64,000 bases of DNA from Croceimicrobium sp965656185 (lineage in GTDB: Bacteria > Bacteroidota > Bacteroidia > Flavobacteriales > Schleiferiaceae). Below, piece after piece: positions 33,200 to 42,776 of this stretch (positions within the stretch are counted from its first letter, which is position 1; every line of letters starts with the position of its first letter). The translations under genes were made by a program, and so were the position numbers. The notes under the pieces were generated by a model that had not been told where the DNA came from, made no database searches, and worked only from the letters and a program-made list of their open reading frames with translations. Location: contig CBFHJH010000001.1 in NCBI GenBank assembly GCA_965656185.1, positions 186,001 through 250,000 of the forward strand. Reading direction: 5' to 3'.

Positions 33200-34644
33200 T
33201 CTTTGCTTACAAATAGCTTGGCGCCGTTGGGGTATTCGCCAATTAAGGAATAGTCAGGATCCGCATTTAGTTTATTGATCCATTCCTCATCTTTTTCTTG
33301 CCATAGATAATAGGCATCATATGCTTCTTTTTTATAGCCATCCCGGCTCAGAGGACTAAGCCAATCAAGGTCTTTCGATTCTCGATAAAAGTTGAGGGCC
33401 GGCTCAAAGAGCCAATTGATGCCTAGTTTAAAATCGGCTTTGTTTTGGATCGAATCATGACTCTCTAGTTTCCCTAAGACTTCTTTATGGGCTGCATCAT
33501 AGGGCCATTCGAAGGTTCTATTGAGATTAAAGGCTTTAAAGTTGTAGGCCATAGCAATGACTAAGACTATGCTTAAGCCCAGCTGAATATTTTCTCCATT
33601 CTTTAAGGTATTCAATCGTTGGAAGATAAATAAGAGGGAAACCATAAATAGTGGGGCGTAGACCATGGCGGTTCTACCTGTAAGGAACTCAGTTCCCAAA
33701 ATGTAGTGCTGAGTAATTTGAATCAGTGCCGTTAGTACCAACCACATTAGGATCTCACTATAAAAATACCAAGTCTCTCTTGCGGCACTGATTTTATCTT
33801 TGATAAAGAAAAATCCGCCTAAAAGTAGGATCAAAGCAAAGCTGATATTGATCCACTCCGATTGCGGTCCAAACTGACCGTAGCGCATACTCCAGCTCAA
33901 AGTTTGCCAGGTACTGGTCCAAAAGCTAGTATCTCCCCCGAAAAGGTCTCCGCTGATATTTTTAAGGGGCAAAGTGATAAAGGCGGCCAAAACAATGCTC
34001 ACAATGCTAATCGGTCGCCAAAGGGTTCCGAAGCTCTTTTTCTGATCGGGATGGGTGTAATACAGCAGGACCAAAAGGCCAGCTAATGCTAAATAGGAAT
34101 ACAGGAAGGTGAAGTTGGCATAAACCGCAAGAGCAGCGAATATTAAGGTACGCCAAATATGGTGTCCATTGTCCAGTTCTCGGTAGGAGTAGAAATGGTA
34201 AATACTGGCGGTACTTAAGGCAATCCCCATCCCATAGCCCCTGGCCATAGAGAAAAAGTCGAAAAAGTAAAGCTGTAAAGCCAATACTAAGAAAGCGACG
34301 ATTTGTATGCCGGGAAAACGAAACTTCTTGGCAATGGCCGCCGCATACCAAAAGTACAGCAGGGCAAAGAGTAAATTAGGCAGCCTTAAATTAAAAGTAT
34401 TAACCCCAAAAATACCGGTACTAAGCTTGGCTAGCAGAGTATTTAAAATGTGATTATTGGGGATATGAGGGGGCTTGTAGAGAATAATACCCAACCAACT
34501 TTGTTTTACATAGTGTAGATAAGTATAAGCTTCATCGTGAGTAATAGCCACGCGAGCAGCGCGTAAAGCGATCAAAACCAGCAACACAGCACTGCTTAGG
34601 ACCAGTATCCAGTTTACATAAGGTTTGCGGATCTTTTTACTCAT
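33190..34644 (-). CDS. Multi-spanning membrane protein, GT-C/ArnT-like
   Basis: 484 residues with about eleven hydrophobic segments from residue 11 to 365, then a soluble C-terminal part of about 110 residues. The first periplasmic loop has THDEAYTYLHYV (acidic pair) and IPNNHILNTLLAKL; the NNHxLNT motif and RLPNLLFALLYFW are common to Bacteroidota GT-C/ArnT-like proteins that use polyprenyl-phosphate sugars. Substrate is unknown. It is divergent from the MORN-variant gene and overlaps the GT2 gene by 10 bases at the 3' end. Confidence 0.72.
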   Translation of the reverse strand: MSKKIRKPYVNWILVLSSAVLLVLIALRAARVAITHDEAYTYLHYVKQSWLGIILYKPPHIPNNHILNTLLAKLSTGIFGVNTFNLRLPNLLFALLYFWYAAAIAKKFRFPGIQIVAFLVLALQLYFFDFFSMARGYGMGIALSTASIYHFYSYRELDNGHHIWRTLIFAALAVYANFTFLYSYLALAGLLVLLYYTHPDQKKSFGTLWRPISIVSIVLAAFITLPLKNISGDLFGGDTSFWTSTWQTLSWSMRYGQFGPQSEWINISFALILLLGGFFFIKDKISAARETWYFYSEILMWLVLTALIQITQHYILGTEFLTGRTAMVYAPLFMVSLLFIFQRLNTLKNGENIQLGLSIVLVIAMAYNFKAFNLNRTFEWPYDAAHKEVLGKLESHDSIQNKADFKLGINWLFEPALNFYRESKDLDWLSPLSRDGYKKEAYDAYYLWQEKDEEWINKLNADPDYSLIGEYPNGAKLFVSKDYL

Positions 34645-34717
34645 CTTTGGTTTGGATTGGGCACAAATTTATTGATAAGCTCTAGTTATGAAAGTCTAGT
34701 AGGCAAATTAAAGACAG

Positions 34718-34725
34718 TATTTTTG
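34718..34725 (+). promoter_or_regulatory. -7 promoter box almost abutting the start codon
   Basis: TATTTTTG, a full TAnnTTTG match, ends 4 bases before the ATG at 34730. No clear -33 box. If used, the transcript would start at or next to the AUG. Confidence 0.45.
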
Positions 34726-34729
34726 CACT

Positions 34730-35437
34730 ATGAGAAAAATTTTTTTGCTTGCATTTGCTCTTTGGGCTCCTGCTTTTGTGGCTCAAAAGAACTTGAGTCC
34801 AAAGGATGGACAAGGCCGTCCGCACGGCTTGTGGGTAAAATACCACGACAATGGGGAGAAACGCTATCAGGGCCGTTTTGAGCATGGCACACCGGTAGAT
34901 ACATTTAAATATTATTTCGACGACGGAGCCTTACGCACGGTTAATATCTTCAGAGGAAAGACCGGTAATTGCATGAGTTTGCAATATGGTGAGGAAATTT
35001 TGGCCGCCAAGGGTTTATATCGAAACAAGAAACGTGATAGTATTTGGACTTTTTACGATCGTGAGCAAAATGTGATCGCTCGTGAAAATTATGAGCAGGG
35101 GAAAAAGCAAGGTGTTTCAGAAAAATACCATGATAATGGCAAACTGGCCGAAGTCTTTCATTTTCAAAATGATGTGAAGAATGGGAGCTGGAAACAATTT
35201 TATGAGAGTGGGGCCAAAATGGCTACTGGACAATACAAAGACGGGCAACTGGAAGGAGAGGTCACTTATTATTATTCCTCCGGCAAGCCACGCTCTAGAG
35301 GTAATTACCATAAGGGCTTGATGGATGGGACCTGGTATTTCTTTGGTGATCAGCTGAAACTAGAACGCAAGGAAATTTGGAAAAGGGGGCGTTTGATCGA
35401 GGAAAAGGACGTGAAAGCAGATTCTAAGGCAAAATAA
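34730..35437 (+). CDS. Secreted MORN-variant repeat protein (YwqK-like)
   Basis: 235 residues with a signal peptide (MRKIFLLAFALWAPAFVAQ) and about six to seven tandem MORN-variant repeats of 22-24 residues, for example GLWVKYHDNGEKRYQGRF, GVSEKYHDNGKLAEVFHF, GSWKQFYESGAKMATGQY and GEVTYYYSSGKPRSRGNY. Such proteins are often auto-annotated as YwqK antitoxins; here the signal peptide places it in the periplasm or outside and there is no partner toxin, so that label should not be used. The lysine-rich end is probably disordered. Its stop is adjacent to the mnmA start (no gap). Confidence 0.85.
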   Translation: MRKIFLLAFALWAPAFVAQKNLSPKDGQGRPHGLWVKYHDNGEKRYQGRFEHGTPVDTFKYYFDDGALRTVNIFRGKTGNCMSLQYGEEILAAKGLYRNKKRDSIWTFYDREQNVIARENYEQGKKQGVSEKYHDNGKLAEVFHFQNDVKNGSWKQFYESGAKMATGQYKDGQLEGEVTYYYSSGKPRSRGNYHKGLMDGTWYFFGDQLKLERKEIWKRGRLIEEKDVKADSKAK

Positions 35438-36622
35438 ATGACAAGAGTAGTAGTAGGATTAAGTGGAGGGGTGGACAGTAGCGTAGCAGCTCATCTCTTG
35501 GTAGAGCAAGGCCATGAGGTGATTGCCCTGTTTATGCGAAATTGGCATGATGAATCGGTTACCATCCACGATGAGTGCCCTTGGATAGAAGACAGCAATG
35601 ACGCCATGTTGGTAGCTGAGAAATTGGGAATACCTTTCCAAGTCATCGATCTGAGCGCCGAGTATAAGGAGCGTATTGTAGACTATATGTTCGCTGAGTA
35701 TGAGGCGGGAAGAACGCCTAATCCAGACGTATTATGTAACCGAGAAATAAAATTCGACGTCTTTTTGGAAAAGGCCATGGCTTTAGGAGCAGATTATGTG
35801 GCTACCGGGCATTATTGCCGCAAGGATACCATTAACAAAAAGGGGAAGGATATTCACCGATTGTTGGCTGGTGTAGACGGAAACAAAGATCAAAGTTATT
35901 TTCTTTGTCAATTAAGTCAGGAGCAATTGGCTAAGGCCTTATTCCCTATTGGCGAACTGCAAAAGAGCGAAGTGCGAAAAATCGCGGGAGAACTCGATTT
36001 GGTTACGGCCGAGAAAAAAGATTCACAAGGACTCTGTTTTGTTGGGAAAGTACGTTTGCCGGATTTTCTTCAGCAGCAGCTTGCGCCTAGAAAAGGGGCC
36101 GTAATTGAAATACCGAAGGACTATCAAGTACCTCGTGATGCATCACGTATTCCGGAAGAAACGCCTTGGCGTATGCAGGCCGCACCTTATGCCTTTGCGC
36201 CTCAAATGGGCAAGGCTCTGGGCGAGCACATCGGAGCTCATTATTTCACGATCGGTCAGCGCAAAGGTTTGGCGATTGGCGGTACGCCTGAGCCACTTTT
36301 TGTGATTGGAACGGATACGAATGAAAATGTGGTTTACACCGGGCAAGGTGAAGAGCACCCTGCTTTACGAAAGGAAGCCTTATTTGTGGCCAACGATGAT
36401 ATTCATTGGTTACGATCAGATCTGGCGCTAGCAGCGGGAGAATCAGCTCGATATGAGGCGCGAATTCGTTACCGTCAGCCACTGTTTGGGGTAGAGTTAC
36501 ATCGCACAGAGCATGGCTTATATGTAGTATTTGATGAAGCTCAAAAAGCAGTAACCCCCGGCCAGTTTGTAAGCTGGTACCAAGCCGATGAGCTTATCGG
36601 TTCTGGAGTAATACAATTTTGA
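35438..36622 (+). CDS. mnmA: tRNA-specific 2-thiouridylase
   Basis: 394 residues; thiolates U34 of Lys/Glu/Gln tRNAs. The PP-loop GLSGGVDSSVAAHLL is at residues 8-22; NPDVLCNREIKFD carries the first catalytic cysteine (near 101), GHYCRK and DGNKDQSYFL follow. KDSQGLCFVGKV holds the second catalytic cysteine (near 203). The C-terminal barrel has HYFTIGQRKGL and the final FDEAQKAVTPGQFVSWY. All key residues are present. Starts immediately after the MORN-variant gene. Confidence 0.96.
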   Translation: MTRVVVGLSGGVDSSVAAHLLVEQGHEVIALFMRNWHDESVTIHDECPWIEDSNDAMLVAEKLGIPFQVIDLSAEYKERIVDYMFAEYEAGRTPNPDVLCNREIKFDVFLEKAMALGADYVATGHYCRKDTINKKGKDIHRLLAGVDGNKDQSYFLCQLSQEQLAKALFPIGELQKSEVRKIAGELDLVTAEKKDSQGLCFVGKVRLPDFLQQQLAPRKGAVIEIPKDYQVPRDASRIPEETPWRMQAAPYAFAPQMGKALGEHIGAHYFTIGQRKGLAIGGTPEPLFVIGTDTNENVVYTGQGEEHPALRKEALFVANDDIHWLRSDLALAAGESARYEARIRYRQPLFGVELHRTEHGLYVVFDEAQKAVTPGQFVSWYQADELIGSGVIQF

Positions 36623-36623
36623 T

Positions 36624-38198
36624 ATGAAGAACTTAAGTGTTTTTATTTTTTTTCTCAGCCTTGGCCTCAGCAAGCTTTCGGCTCAAGAGTTTAGAGTGTT
36701 TTTTAAGGATAAGGGCTCGAGCCTAGAGATGCTAGAGCAGCCACAGCTATTTCTTAGCGAAAAAGCCATTGCCCGCAGAGCTTTACAAGGCATAGCCATC
36801 GATAAAAGTGATTTGCCGCTGGCTTCAGAATACCTGAGCGAATTGAAGACTCTTGGTGCTCAGAACTTAGCACATTCACGCTGGTTAAATTATGTTTTGA
36901 TCTCCCATCACGATCCTGAGCTGATCGAAAATTTAGCTTTTGTAGATCATATAGAATTTCCCAAAGCACACCAAAGTAGGCTAAGCAGCACCTCCGCTAC
37001 CGGGAATTTTGACTATGGTTTTGCTCGTACTCACATAGAGATGTTAGAAGGCGAGAAATTGCATCAACGAGGTTACACCGGTCGAGGGGTAACAATCGCG
37101 GTAATCGATGCAGGTTATACGGGGGCTCTTCAAGCAGCCAGCTTAGATAGTCTTTTCCAATCGGGGCGCTTATTGGGCTCCTATAATTTCATTAGCCAAG
37201 ACACCAATGTATATACCGGTCAAGGTAGCCATGGCGCTTCGGTTTTGTCTACCATGGCCGCTTTAGATAGCGGCTCCTTCGTAGGAACCGCGCCTCACGC
37301 TAATTATTGGTTGCTTACTTCCGAGAATATTGGTCACGAAAAACCGATCGAAATGGATCACTGGGCTATGGCGGCCGAGTTTGCCGATAGTGTGGGAGCT
37401 CAGGTAATCAATACTTCTCTAGGTTATACCACCTTCGATGATCCGCAAGATGACTACAGCTACAGTGATCTTGATGGCAATACTACAATTGTAACCAAGG
37501 CCGCAGATCTTGCAGCTAGTAAAGGGATTTTGGTAGTGGCCAGTGCTGGTAATAGTGGAGCCTCTGCCTGGCGTTACCTTGGCGCTCCGGCCGATGGTGA
37601 TTCGGTATTAGCGGTGGGAGCGGTAAACCCAAATGAAGAATATGCAGGATTTTCCAGTCACGGACCCAGTTTCGACGGAAGGGTAAAACCCGATGTTGTT
37701 GCTCAGGGTTCGCCTTCTACCATCATTAATTTTAATGGTGATATTTCAATCGGCTTTGGTACTTCTTTCTCTTCACCGATCATTGCCGGCATGGCTGCCT
37801 GTTTGGTTCAGGCTCAGCCTAGTAAACCGGCTTATGAATTGATCAAGCAAATTCGTCGAAGTGCCCATTTGTACAGCAATCCAAATGATACCATGGGCTA
37901 TGGGATTCCCAATTTTGATTTGGCTTTTCAAATCTCTCAAAGGGAGTTTGCCTACAGTGACGGTGATGTCGATATTTATCCTAACCCGGTGTACGACCAT
38001 GTTGTTATAAACCCAAAGAACAAAACAGGATCCTGGCAATGTCAGGCACAAATTAGGGCTCTAGATGGAAGCTTAAAGTTAGATCGAATGATCAGCGGAC
38101 AGCAGGCTTATCGCCTCAAAACCAATTTGGCTCCGGGATTTTATTTACTAAACCTGAGGGGAGACCTAAATGCAAATCTTAGATTTATAGTGCGATGA
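36624..38198 (+). CDS. Secreted subtilisin-like serine protease with type A T9SS signal
   Basis: 524 residues. A signal peptide (to about 20, LSAQ) is followed by an inhibitor-like propeptide (about 21-125), then the S8 catalytic domain with Asp in IAVIDAGYTG (near 161), His in GSHGASVLS (near 202), Asn in VVASAGNSG and Ser in GTSFSSPIIAGMAA (near 381). The C-terminal 80 residues are a type A sorting domain (DVDIYPNPVYDHVVI to the end LRFIVR), so it should pass through the type IX system to the surface. It follows mnmA after one base and overlaps the flavin enzyme by 4 bases. Confidence 0.93.
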   Translation: MKNLSVFIFFLSLGLSKLSAQEFRVFFKDKGSSLEMLEQPQLFLSEKAIARRALQGIAIDKSDLPLASEYLSELKTLGAQNLAHSRWLNYVLISHHDPELIENLAFVDHIEFPKAHQSRLSSTSATGNFDYGFARTHIEMLEGEKLHQRGYTGRGVTIAVIDAGYTGALQAASLDSLFQSGRLLGSYNFISQDTNVYTGQGSHGASVLSTMAALDSGSFVGTAPHANYWLLTSENIGHEKPIEMDHWAMAAEFADSVGAQVINTSLGYTTFDDPQDDYSYSDLDGNTTIVTKAADLAASKGILVVASAGNSGASAWRYLGAPADGDSVLAVGAVNPNEEYAGFSSHGPSFDGRVKPDVVAQGSPSTIINFNGDISIGFGTSFSSPIIAGMAACLVQAQPSKPAYELIKQIRRSAHLYSNPNDTMGYGIPNFDLAFQISQREFAYSDGDVDIYPNPVYDHVVINPKNKTGSWQCQAQIRALDGSLKLDRMISGQQAYRLKTNLAPGFYLLNLRGDLNANLRFIVR

Positions 38199-39136
38199 AG
38201 AACCGCATAACTGACTTATTCGGGATCGAAAAGCCCCTGATCCAAGCCGGCATGATATGGTGTAGCGGCTGGGATTTAGCCAGCGCTGTTTCAAAAGCGG
38301 GAGGGCTTGGTATAATTGGCTCTGGATCGATGTACCCAAACGTTCTGCGCAGTCATATACAAAAGGCCAAAGCCGCTTTAGGCGAAACACCTTTTGCGGT
38401 GAATGTTCCAATGCTTTATCCACAGATCGATGAGCTTATGGACATTATCGTAGAAAACAAGGTGCCGATCGTTTTTACATCAGCCGGCAATCCTAAAACT
38501 TGGACTGCCTATCTTAAAAGTCATGGTATCGTTGTGGTACATGTAGTAAGCTCTTTAAAATTTGCCTTAAAGGCAGAAGCGGCCGGGGTAGATGCCGTAG
38601 TGGCCGAAGGTTTTGAAGCTGGTGGCCACAATGGTCGCGATGAGACCACCAGTTTGGTCCTATGGCCAATGGTAGCTCAGGCTTTAATGATTCCGATGAT
38701 CGCGGCTGGTGGAATTGGCACTGGTGCTCAGATTCTAGCTGCATTTGCCTTGGGTGCCGAAGGGGTTCAAATTGGTTCGCGATTTGTGGCAAGTGTCGAA
38801 AGCTCGGCCCATCAAAACTTTAAGGACGCCGTAATTCAAGCCGAGGAAGGGGCAACGATGCTTACTTTAAAGGAATTAGCGCCCGTACGATTGATCAAGA
38901 ATAAATTCTTTGAATCGGTACAACAGGCTTATGCACAAGGAGCGGATGTGGAGCGCTTAAAGGAGATCTTGGGAAGGGCAAGGGCCAAACGGGGAATGTT
39001 CGAAGGAGATCTCGAGGAAGGAGAATTAGAGATCGGCCAGGTTTCAGGGATGATCAAGGACCTTAAACCAGCCGCCGAAATCGTAAATGATTTATGGTCG
39101 GACTTCGAAAAGGCGAAAGAAAATCTGCAGCCTTAA
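38195..39136 (+). CDS. Nitronate monooxygenase / FabK-like flavin oxidoreductase
   Basis: 313-residue FMN TIM-barrel protein of the 2-nitropropane dioxygenase-like family. Visible: PLIQAGMIWCSGWDLASAVSKAGGLGIIG, of which the first part is the flavin-site start; AEGFEAGGHNGRDETTSL with the GGHxG motif; and AAGGIGTGAQILAAFALGA. The family includes nitronate monooxygenases and the enoyl-ACP reductase FabK; the motif AEGxEAGGHxG is shared by both, so the substrate is open. ATG overlaps the protease stop by 4 bases, giving a four-gene plus-strand run from the MORN-variant gene. Confidence 0.87.
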   Translation: MKNRITDLFGIEKPLIQAGMIWCSGWDLASAVSKAGGLGIIGSGSMYPNVLRSHIQKAKAALGETPFAVNVPMLYPQIDELMDIIVENKVPIVFTSAGNPKTWTAYLKSHGIVVVHVVSSLKFALKAEAAGVDAVVAEGFEAGGHNGRDETTSLVLWPMVAQALMIPMIAAGGIGTGAQILAAFALGAEGVQIGSRFVASVESSAHQNFKDAVIQAEEGATMLTLKELAPVRLIKNKFFESVQQAYAQGADVERLKEILGRARAKRGMFEGDLEEGELEIGQVSGMIKDLKPAAEIVNDLWSDFEKAKENLQP

Positions 39137-39168
39137 CTAAGACTATCGGCTCTTAAAATAAGTAATAC

Positions 39169-39199
39169 TTGCTACTCGCGTTACAATAAAATATATTTG
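39169..39199 (+). promoter_or_regulatory. Promoter of the first giant type B protein gene
   Basis: TTG (39169-39171), 20-base spacer, TATATTTG (39192-39199), full matches to both boxes. The predicted start of transcription, near 39205, falls within a pair of overlapping palindromes. Confidence 0.6.
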
Positions 39200-39216
39200 A
39201 GCTCAAATCTAGATTT
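39195..39216. promoter_or_regulatory. Two overlapping perfect palindromes at the promoter start site
   Basis: ATTTGAGCTCAAAT (39195-39208, 14 bp) and AAATCTAGATTT (39205-39216, 12 bp) are each perfect palindromes sharing AAAT. They cover the end of the -7 box and the leader just before the ATG at 39220. Operator-like; nothing similar precedes the paralogue at 42777. Confidence 0.5.
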
Positions 39217-39219
39217 AGA

Positions 39220-42200
39220 ATGAAGAATTTAAAGGTGCTTCTAATTGCCTTGTTGGCATTAGGTTCATTCAACACCAAAGCTTCTCACTTATTAGGTGGG
39301 GAAATCTATTGGGAATGTACCAATAACGGGAACTACATTTTTACCTTAGTGCTTTACCGCGATTGTACCGGTATCTCTATTCCAATTGGAACTCAGATCA
39401 TTTCTGGTCCAGCGGGGAATATTTCATGTACATACATTCCATCCCTTTCGGGCGATGTATCACCAGATTGTCCTCAAACGGCCTTAGATATTGATTGTGC
39501 CGCAGGTGATGACGGTGGTATTGAAAAAGGAGTATACCGCAGTTCACAAGTAAACCTAAATGGTATTCCACCGGCAGCAGGTTGGGAATTTAGCTGGACT
39601 TCATGTTGTCGTCCCTTCCTTGAGAACACGAATGCCTCTGGCTATTTCTTACGGTCAAAAATGTATCCATTTACTCCGCTAGGAGCATCGCAGCCATTGA
39701 ACACCAGCACTTGTTACGATAATTCTCCGGTATTTGCGCAGGATGCCAATGCGGTAACTTGTCCAGACTTCCTTTTTGAATTTAACCACTTACCTTCAGA
39801 TAAGGATATCGATTCCTTGGTTTTTGATTGGGCAAACCCATGGGACGCAGCGAATTCAAACATCTCTTGGAACTCAGGATATAGCAATAATGCGCCTTTT
39901 CCTGATCAATCAGAAAATGCCAATAATGGACCAAATACCTTAGATCCCTTCTCTGGAGAAATCACTGCTTTAGCAAATGATCCCACCGAGGGTTGGTATG
40001 CCTCTTGTGTAGTTATCAAGGAGTATCGTTGTGGTCAGCTTATTGGTGAAGTATATCGAGATGTTCCATTGTATTATTTAGACGATACAGACTGTCCAAC
40101 CAATAACAGCACGCCTTCGGCAGAAATCGATACAGCGATTTATACCGATGTACAGCGGACCGGTAACGTATATCGCGTGAGGACCTATCCTCAGGATACG
40201 GTACAATTTAGGGTTGTGGCCCGTGACTTAGACCAGTTTTCTAATGGCTCTTTCCAAGAGATCTGTATGAAAGCTGGTGGACTGCAGTTGAACTCGAACA
40301 ATTACGCATCAAGTTCGGGATGTAACGGGGCAGCACCTTGTGCCACCTTAACCTCATTTAACAGCACCGGAACTTATTGTTCGGTGATTCAGAATACGGT
40401 TGAATTTTTCTGGATACCTGATTGTGTACACCTTAACTTTGGTGGTTGTGGGTCTGCGTCGAATACCTATTTTTTTACCGTACGAATGCAAGACAATGGC
40501 TGTGCCGCTCCTAAAGTTGGTTTGGCTACCATTATTGTGGAGGTTATCGCGGGTGACCCGACTCCTCCAGGTTTAACCTGTGCCGATGTACAAAAAGATG
40601 GCTCGGTCCGACTGAGTTGGAAACAACCGGAGTTAGACTCGGTCTTAGAGTTTAATTATTATCGTATTTACGGCGCTTCATCGCCAAATGGACCTTGGAC
40701 GGTAGTAGATAGTGTTCCATACTATGACACTCTAAGTTCTATTGTTACTGCAATGGGCGCCAATTCATACTATTACATGGAAATGAGTACCGGTCCTTGT
40801 GATTTTATATCGCTACCTTCAGACACCGTCTCAACCATGGATATGACTCTTACAGCCATTCCGCCGGGAAGTCCGGAGTATGCGCAATTGGCTTGGACGC
40901 CAATAGACGGTGGCCTTAACGCCGCTCGAGGTAACGTCTATGAAATATGGATCGAAGCGCCGGAGGGCAGTGGGAATTGGACTAAGGTAGGGGAGACTAC
41001 CAATACCAGTTTCACGGATACGGTATCGGTTTGTGATATGCTAGTAAGCTATCAAGTACGTGTACCAGATACGATCACCGGATGTTACTCAGGAACTAGC
41101 CAAGATACTGGTAGGTTCCAAGATCGAACGAATACTTCTAATCCAGATGTTAGCTCAGTTTCGGTGAATGCCAACGGAAAAGCTGAACTTAACTTCGATG
41201 CCACTCAAGTGGAAGACATTGTATCCTTCTTCCTCTTCTATAATGATCCTCAGAATGGTTGGGTTATCGTAGATACCATCGACGCTGGGGAAGCCATGCC
41301 CTACGAATGGGCGAACAGCTCGGCTGATAGTCGTTCGGAAGAATTTAAAGTTGTTTCTCTTGATAGTTGTGGTAACCAGAGTGATGACCTTGCGGTATTG
41401 CCATACAATACGATTTACTTAAGAAACTACTTAAATAAGTGTGAGGGCTTTTCTCGTTTGAGTTGGAATGCCTATAAGGAATTTCCAAATGGGGTGCATG
41501 AGTACCGGGTTTGGACTGAGATCACCGAACCAGATGGTACAGTAATCCCTCAAACCTTATTGTTTACCGCAGCACCAGACGATACTTCATTTACTCAAAA
41601 TGTGCTCGAAAAAGATTATGAGTACTGTTATTGGGTCGAGGCGGTTGATACTATCGCCAATTTAGTGTCTAGCTCGAACCGTTTGTGTATCACGGCCGAG
41701 GTTCCACGTCAGTCACGACAATTGTACGTGTCTAAGGTGAGCAATGATTTCAACCGAAATTCTTTAGATATTGAGATCTATGTTGATGGAGATGCTGATG
41801 TACGCAGTTTCCAGATTCAAAGGGCTCCTGAGTATTATGGACCGTACCGGGAGATTGCTCAAGTTGGCAAACCAACCGCACCTCCGTACATTATCCGATT
41901 CCAGGATTTTGGCGTTGAGCCAGATCGTTTCAACTACTTCTACCGAGTTACAGCTACCGATAGTTGTGGCGGTTACGATACCATTAGTAATATCGCCAAT
42001 AACATCGTACTTAATGTAAATGCGGCAGAAGACGTAACCAATCGCTTGACTTGGAACTCAGTGTTGGGTTATCAAGGAGTTGTTGAGAAGTATGAGATTT
42101 ATCGCGCAGAGGGCGGTACCAGCAACTTTGAATTGATTGGTGAGAATTACACCGTAAATGGTCGTGAGGATACTACTTATATAGACTACGAGATTCGCGA

Positions 42201-42621
42201 CTTAGTAGAGACTAATCCAGAGCAGGGAGAATATTGTTACTACGTAAAAGCGGTAGAGGGTAATAATCCTCAAGGCTTGGTAGACAATTTTGGGAATCCA
42301 ATGGCCTCCTTCTCTAATCAGGCTTGCAGCCAGCAAGGAGCTAAGGTTTATTTGGCTACGGCTTTCCGCCCTGGCAGTACCATTGGCGAAAACCAATTAT
42401 ACGGTCCTTCCATGCGTTTGAATGAAGTAGAAGATTATCAATTCTACATTATGAACCGCTGGGGAAGAAAGGTTTTTGAAACAACCGATCCGCTAGAAAA
42501 GTGGGATGGTAACTTTGAGGGAAGTCCAGCGCCACAGGGAGTGTATATCTATTTTATTCAATATTCTACTCCGGGCGACCGCTCGATCGATGAAAGAGGC
42601 AACTTTACTCTAATTCGATAA
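39220..42621 (+). CDS. Giant secreted protein with type B T9SS (CHU_C) domain, paralogue A
   Basis: 1133 residues. A signal peptide ending KAS is followed by the Bacteroidota N-terminal module that opens HLLGGEIYWEC and FTLVLYRDCTG, with a SWTSCCRP double cysteine at 129-130. About 455-1030 contains fibronectin-III-like domains (RLSWKQPELDSVLEFNYYRIYG is a typical strand set; others near 545, 740 and 955). The last 90 residues are a gliding-motility-associated CHU_C domain (FYIMNRWGRKVFET; WDGNFEGSPAPQGVYIYF), which directs type IX secretion and surface attachment. Its usual NGDGxND start is altered (GSTIGENQ). An adhesin-like surface role is inferred. Own promoter upstream, terminator downstream. 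Confidence 0.88.
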   Translation: MKNLKVLLIALLALGSFNTKASHLLGGEIYWECTNNGNYIFTLVLYRDCTGISIPIGTQIISGPAGNISCTYIPSLSGDVSPDCPQTALDIDCAAGDDGGIEKGVYRSSQVNLNGIPPAAGWEFSWTSCCRPFLENTNASGYFLRSKMYPFTPLGASQPLNTSTCYDNSPVFAQDANAVTCPDFLFEFNHLPSDKDIDSLVFDWANPWDAANSNISWNSGYSNNAPFPDQSENANNGPNTLDPFSGEITALANDPTEGWYASCVVIKEYRCGQLIGEVYRDVPLYYLDDTDCPTNNSTPSAEIDTAIYTDVQRTGNVYRVRTYPQDTVQFRVVARDLDQFSNGSFQEICMKAGGLQLNSNNYASSSGCNGAAPCATLTSFNSTGTYCSVIQNTVEFFWIPDCVHLNFGGCGSASNTYFFTVRMQDNGCAAPKVGLATIIVEVIAGDPTPPGLTCADVQKDGSVRLSWKQPELDSVLEFNYYRIYGASSPNGPWTVVDSVPYYDTLSSIVTAMGANSYYYMEMSTGPCDFISLPSDTVSTMDMTLTAIPPGSPEYAQLAWTPIDGGLNAARGNVYEIWIEAPEGSGNWTKVGETTNTSFTDTVSVCDMLVSYQVRVPDTITGCYSGTSQDTGRFQDRTNTSNPDVSSVSVNANGKAELNFDATQVEDIVSFFLFYNDPQNGWVIVDTIDAGEAMPYEWANSSADSRSEEFKVVSLDSCGNQSDDLAVLPYNTIYLRNYLNKCEGFSRLSWNAYKEFPNGVHEYRVWTEITEPDGTVIPQTLLFTAAPDDTSFTQNVLEKDYEYCYWVEAVDTIANLVSSSNRLCITAEVPRQSRQLYVSKVSNDFNRNSLDIEIYVDGDADVRSFQIQRAPEYYGPYREIAQVGKPTAPPYIIRFQDFGVEPDRFNYFYRVTATDSCGGYDTISNIANNIVLNVNAAEDVTNRLTWNSVLGYQGVVEKYEIYRAEGGTSNFELIGENYTVNGREDTTYIDYEIRDLVETNPEQGEYCYYVKAVEGNNPQGLVDNFGNPMASFSNQACSQQGAKVYLATAFRPGSTIGENQLYGPSMRLNEVEDYQFYIMNRWGRKVFETTDPLEKWDGNFEGSPAPQGVYIYFIQYSTPGDRSIDERGNFTLIR

Positions 42622-42642
42622 GGATCTTGAAAGTGAAATTAA

Positions 42643-42670
42643 GGGCCCCCATTTTTTGGGGGCTTTTTTT
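42643..42670 (+). terminator. Terminator between the two giant protein genes
   Basis: GCCCCC (42645-42650), 7-base T-rich loop, GGGGGC (42658-42663), then seven Ts. It separates the paralogues into two transcription units. Confidence 0.88.
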
Positions 42671-42776
42671 ATTTAGTTAAAGATGCTTACCAAGCAGTTT
42701 GCGGGAGGTCCTCTGTAACTAAATCCTTATTTCATAGGAATCACCGTCTAAGTAGTTTTAAGGACAAATTAGTATA

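Noticed and set aside
34730..35437. YwqK-type antitoxin of a toxin-antitoxin pair
   Set aside because: The protein has a signal peptide and MORN-variant repeats, and no toxin gene is adjacent; the name would be misleading.
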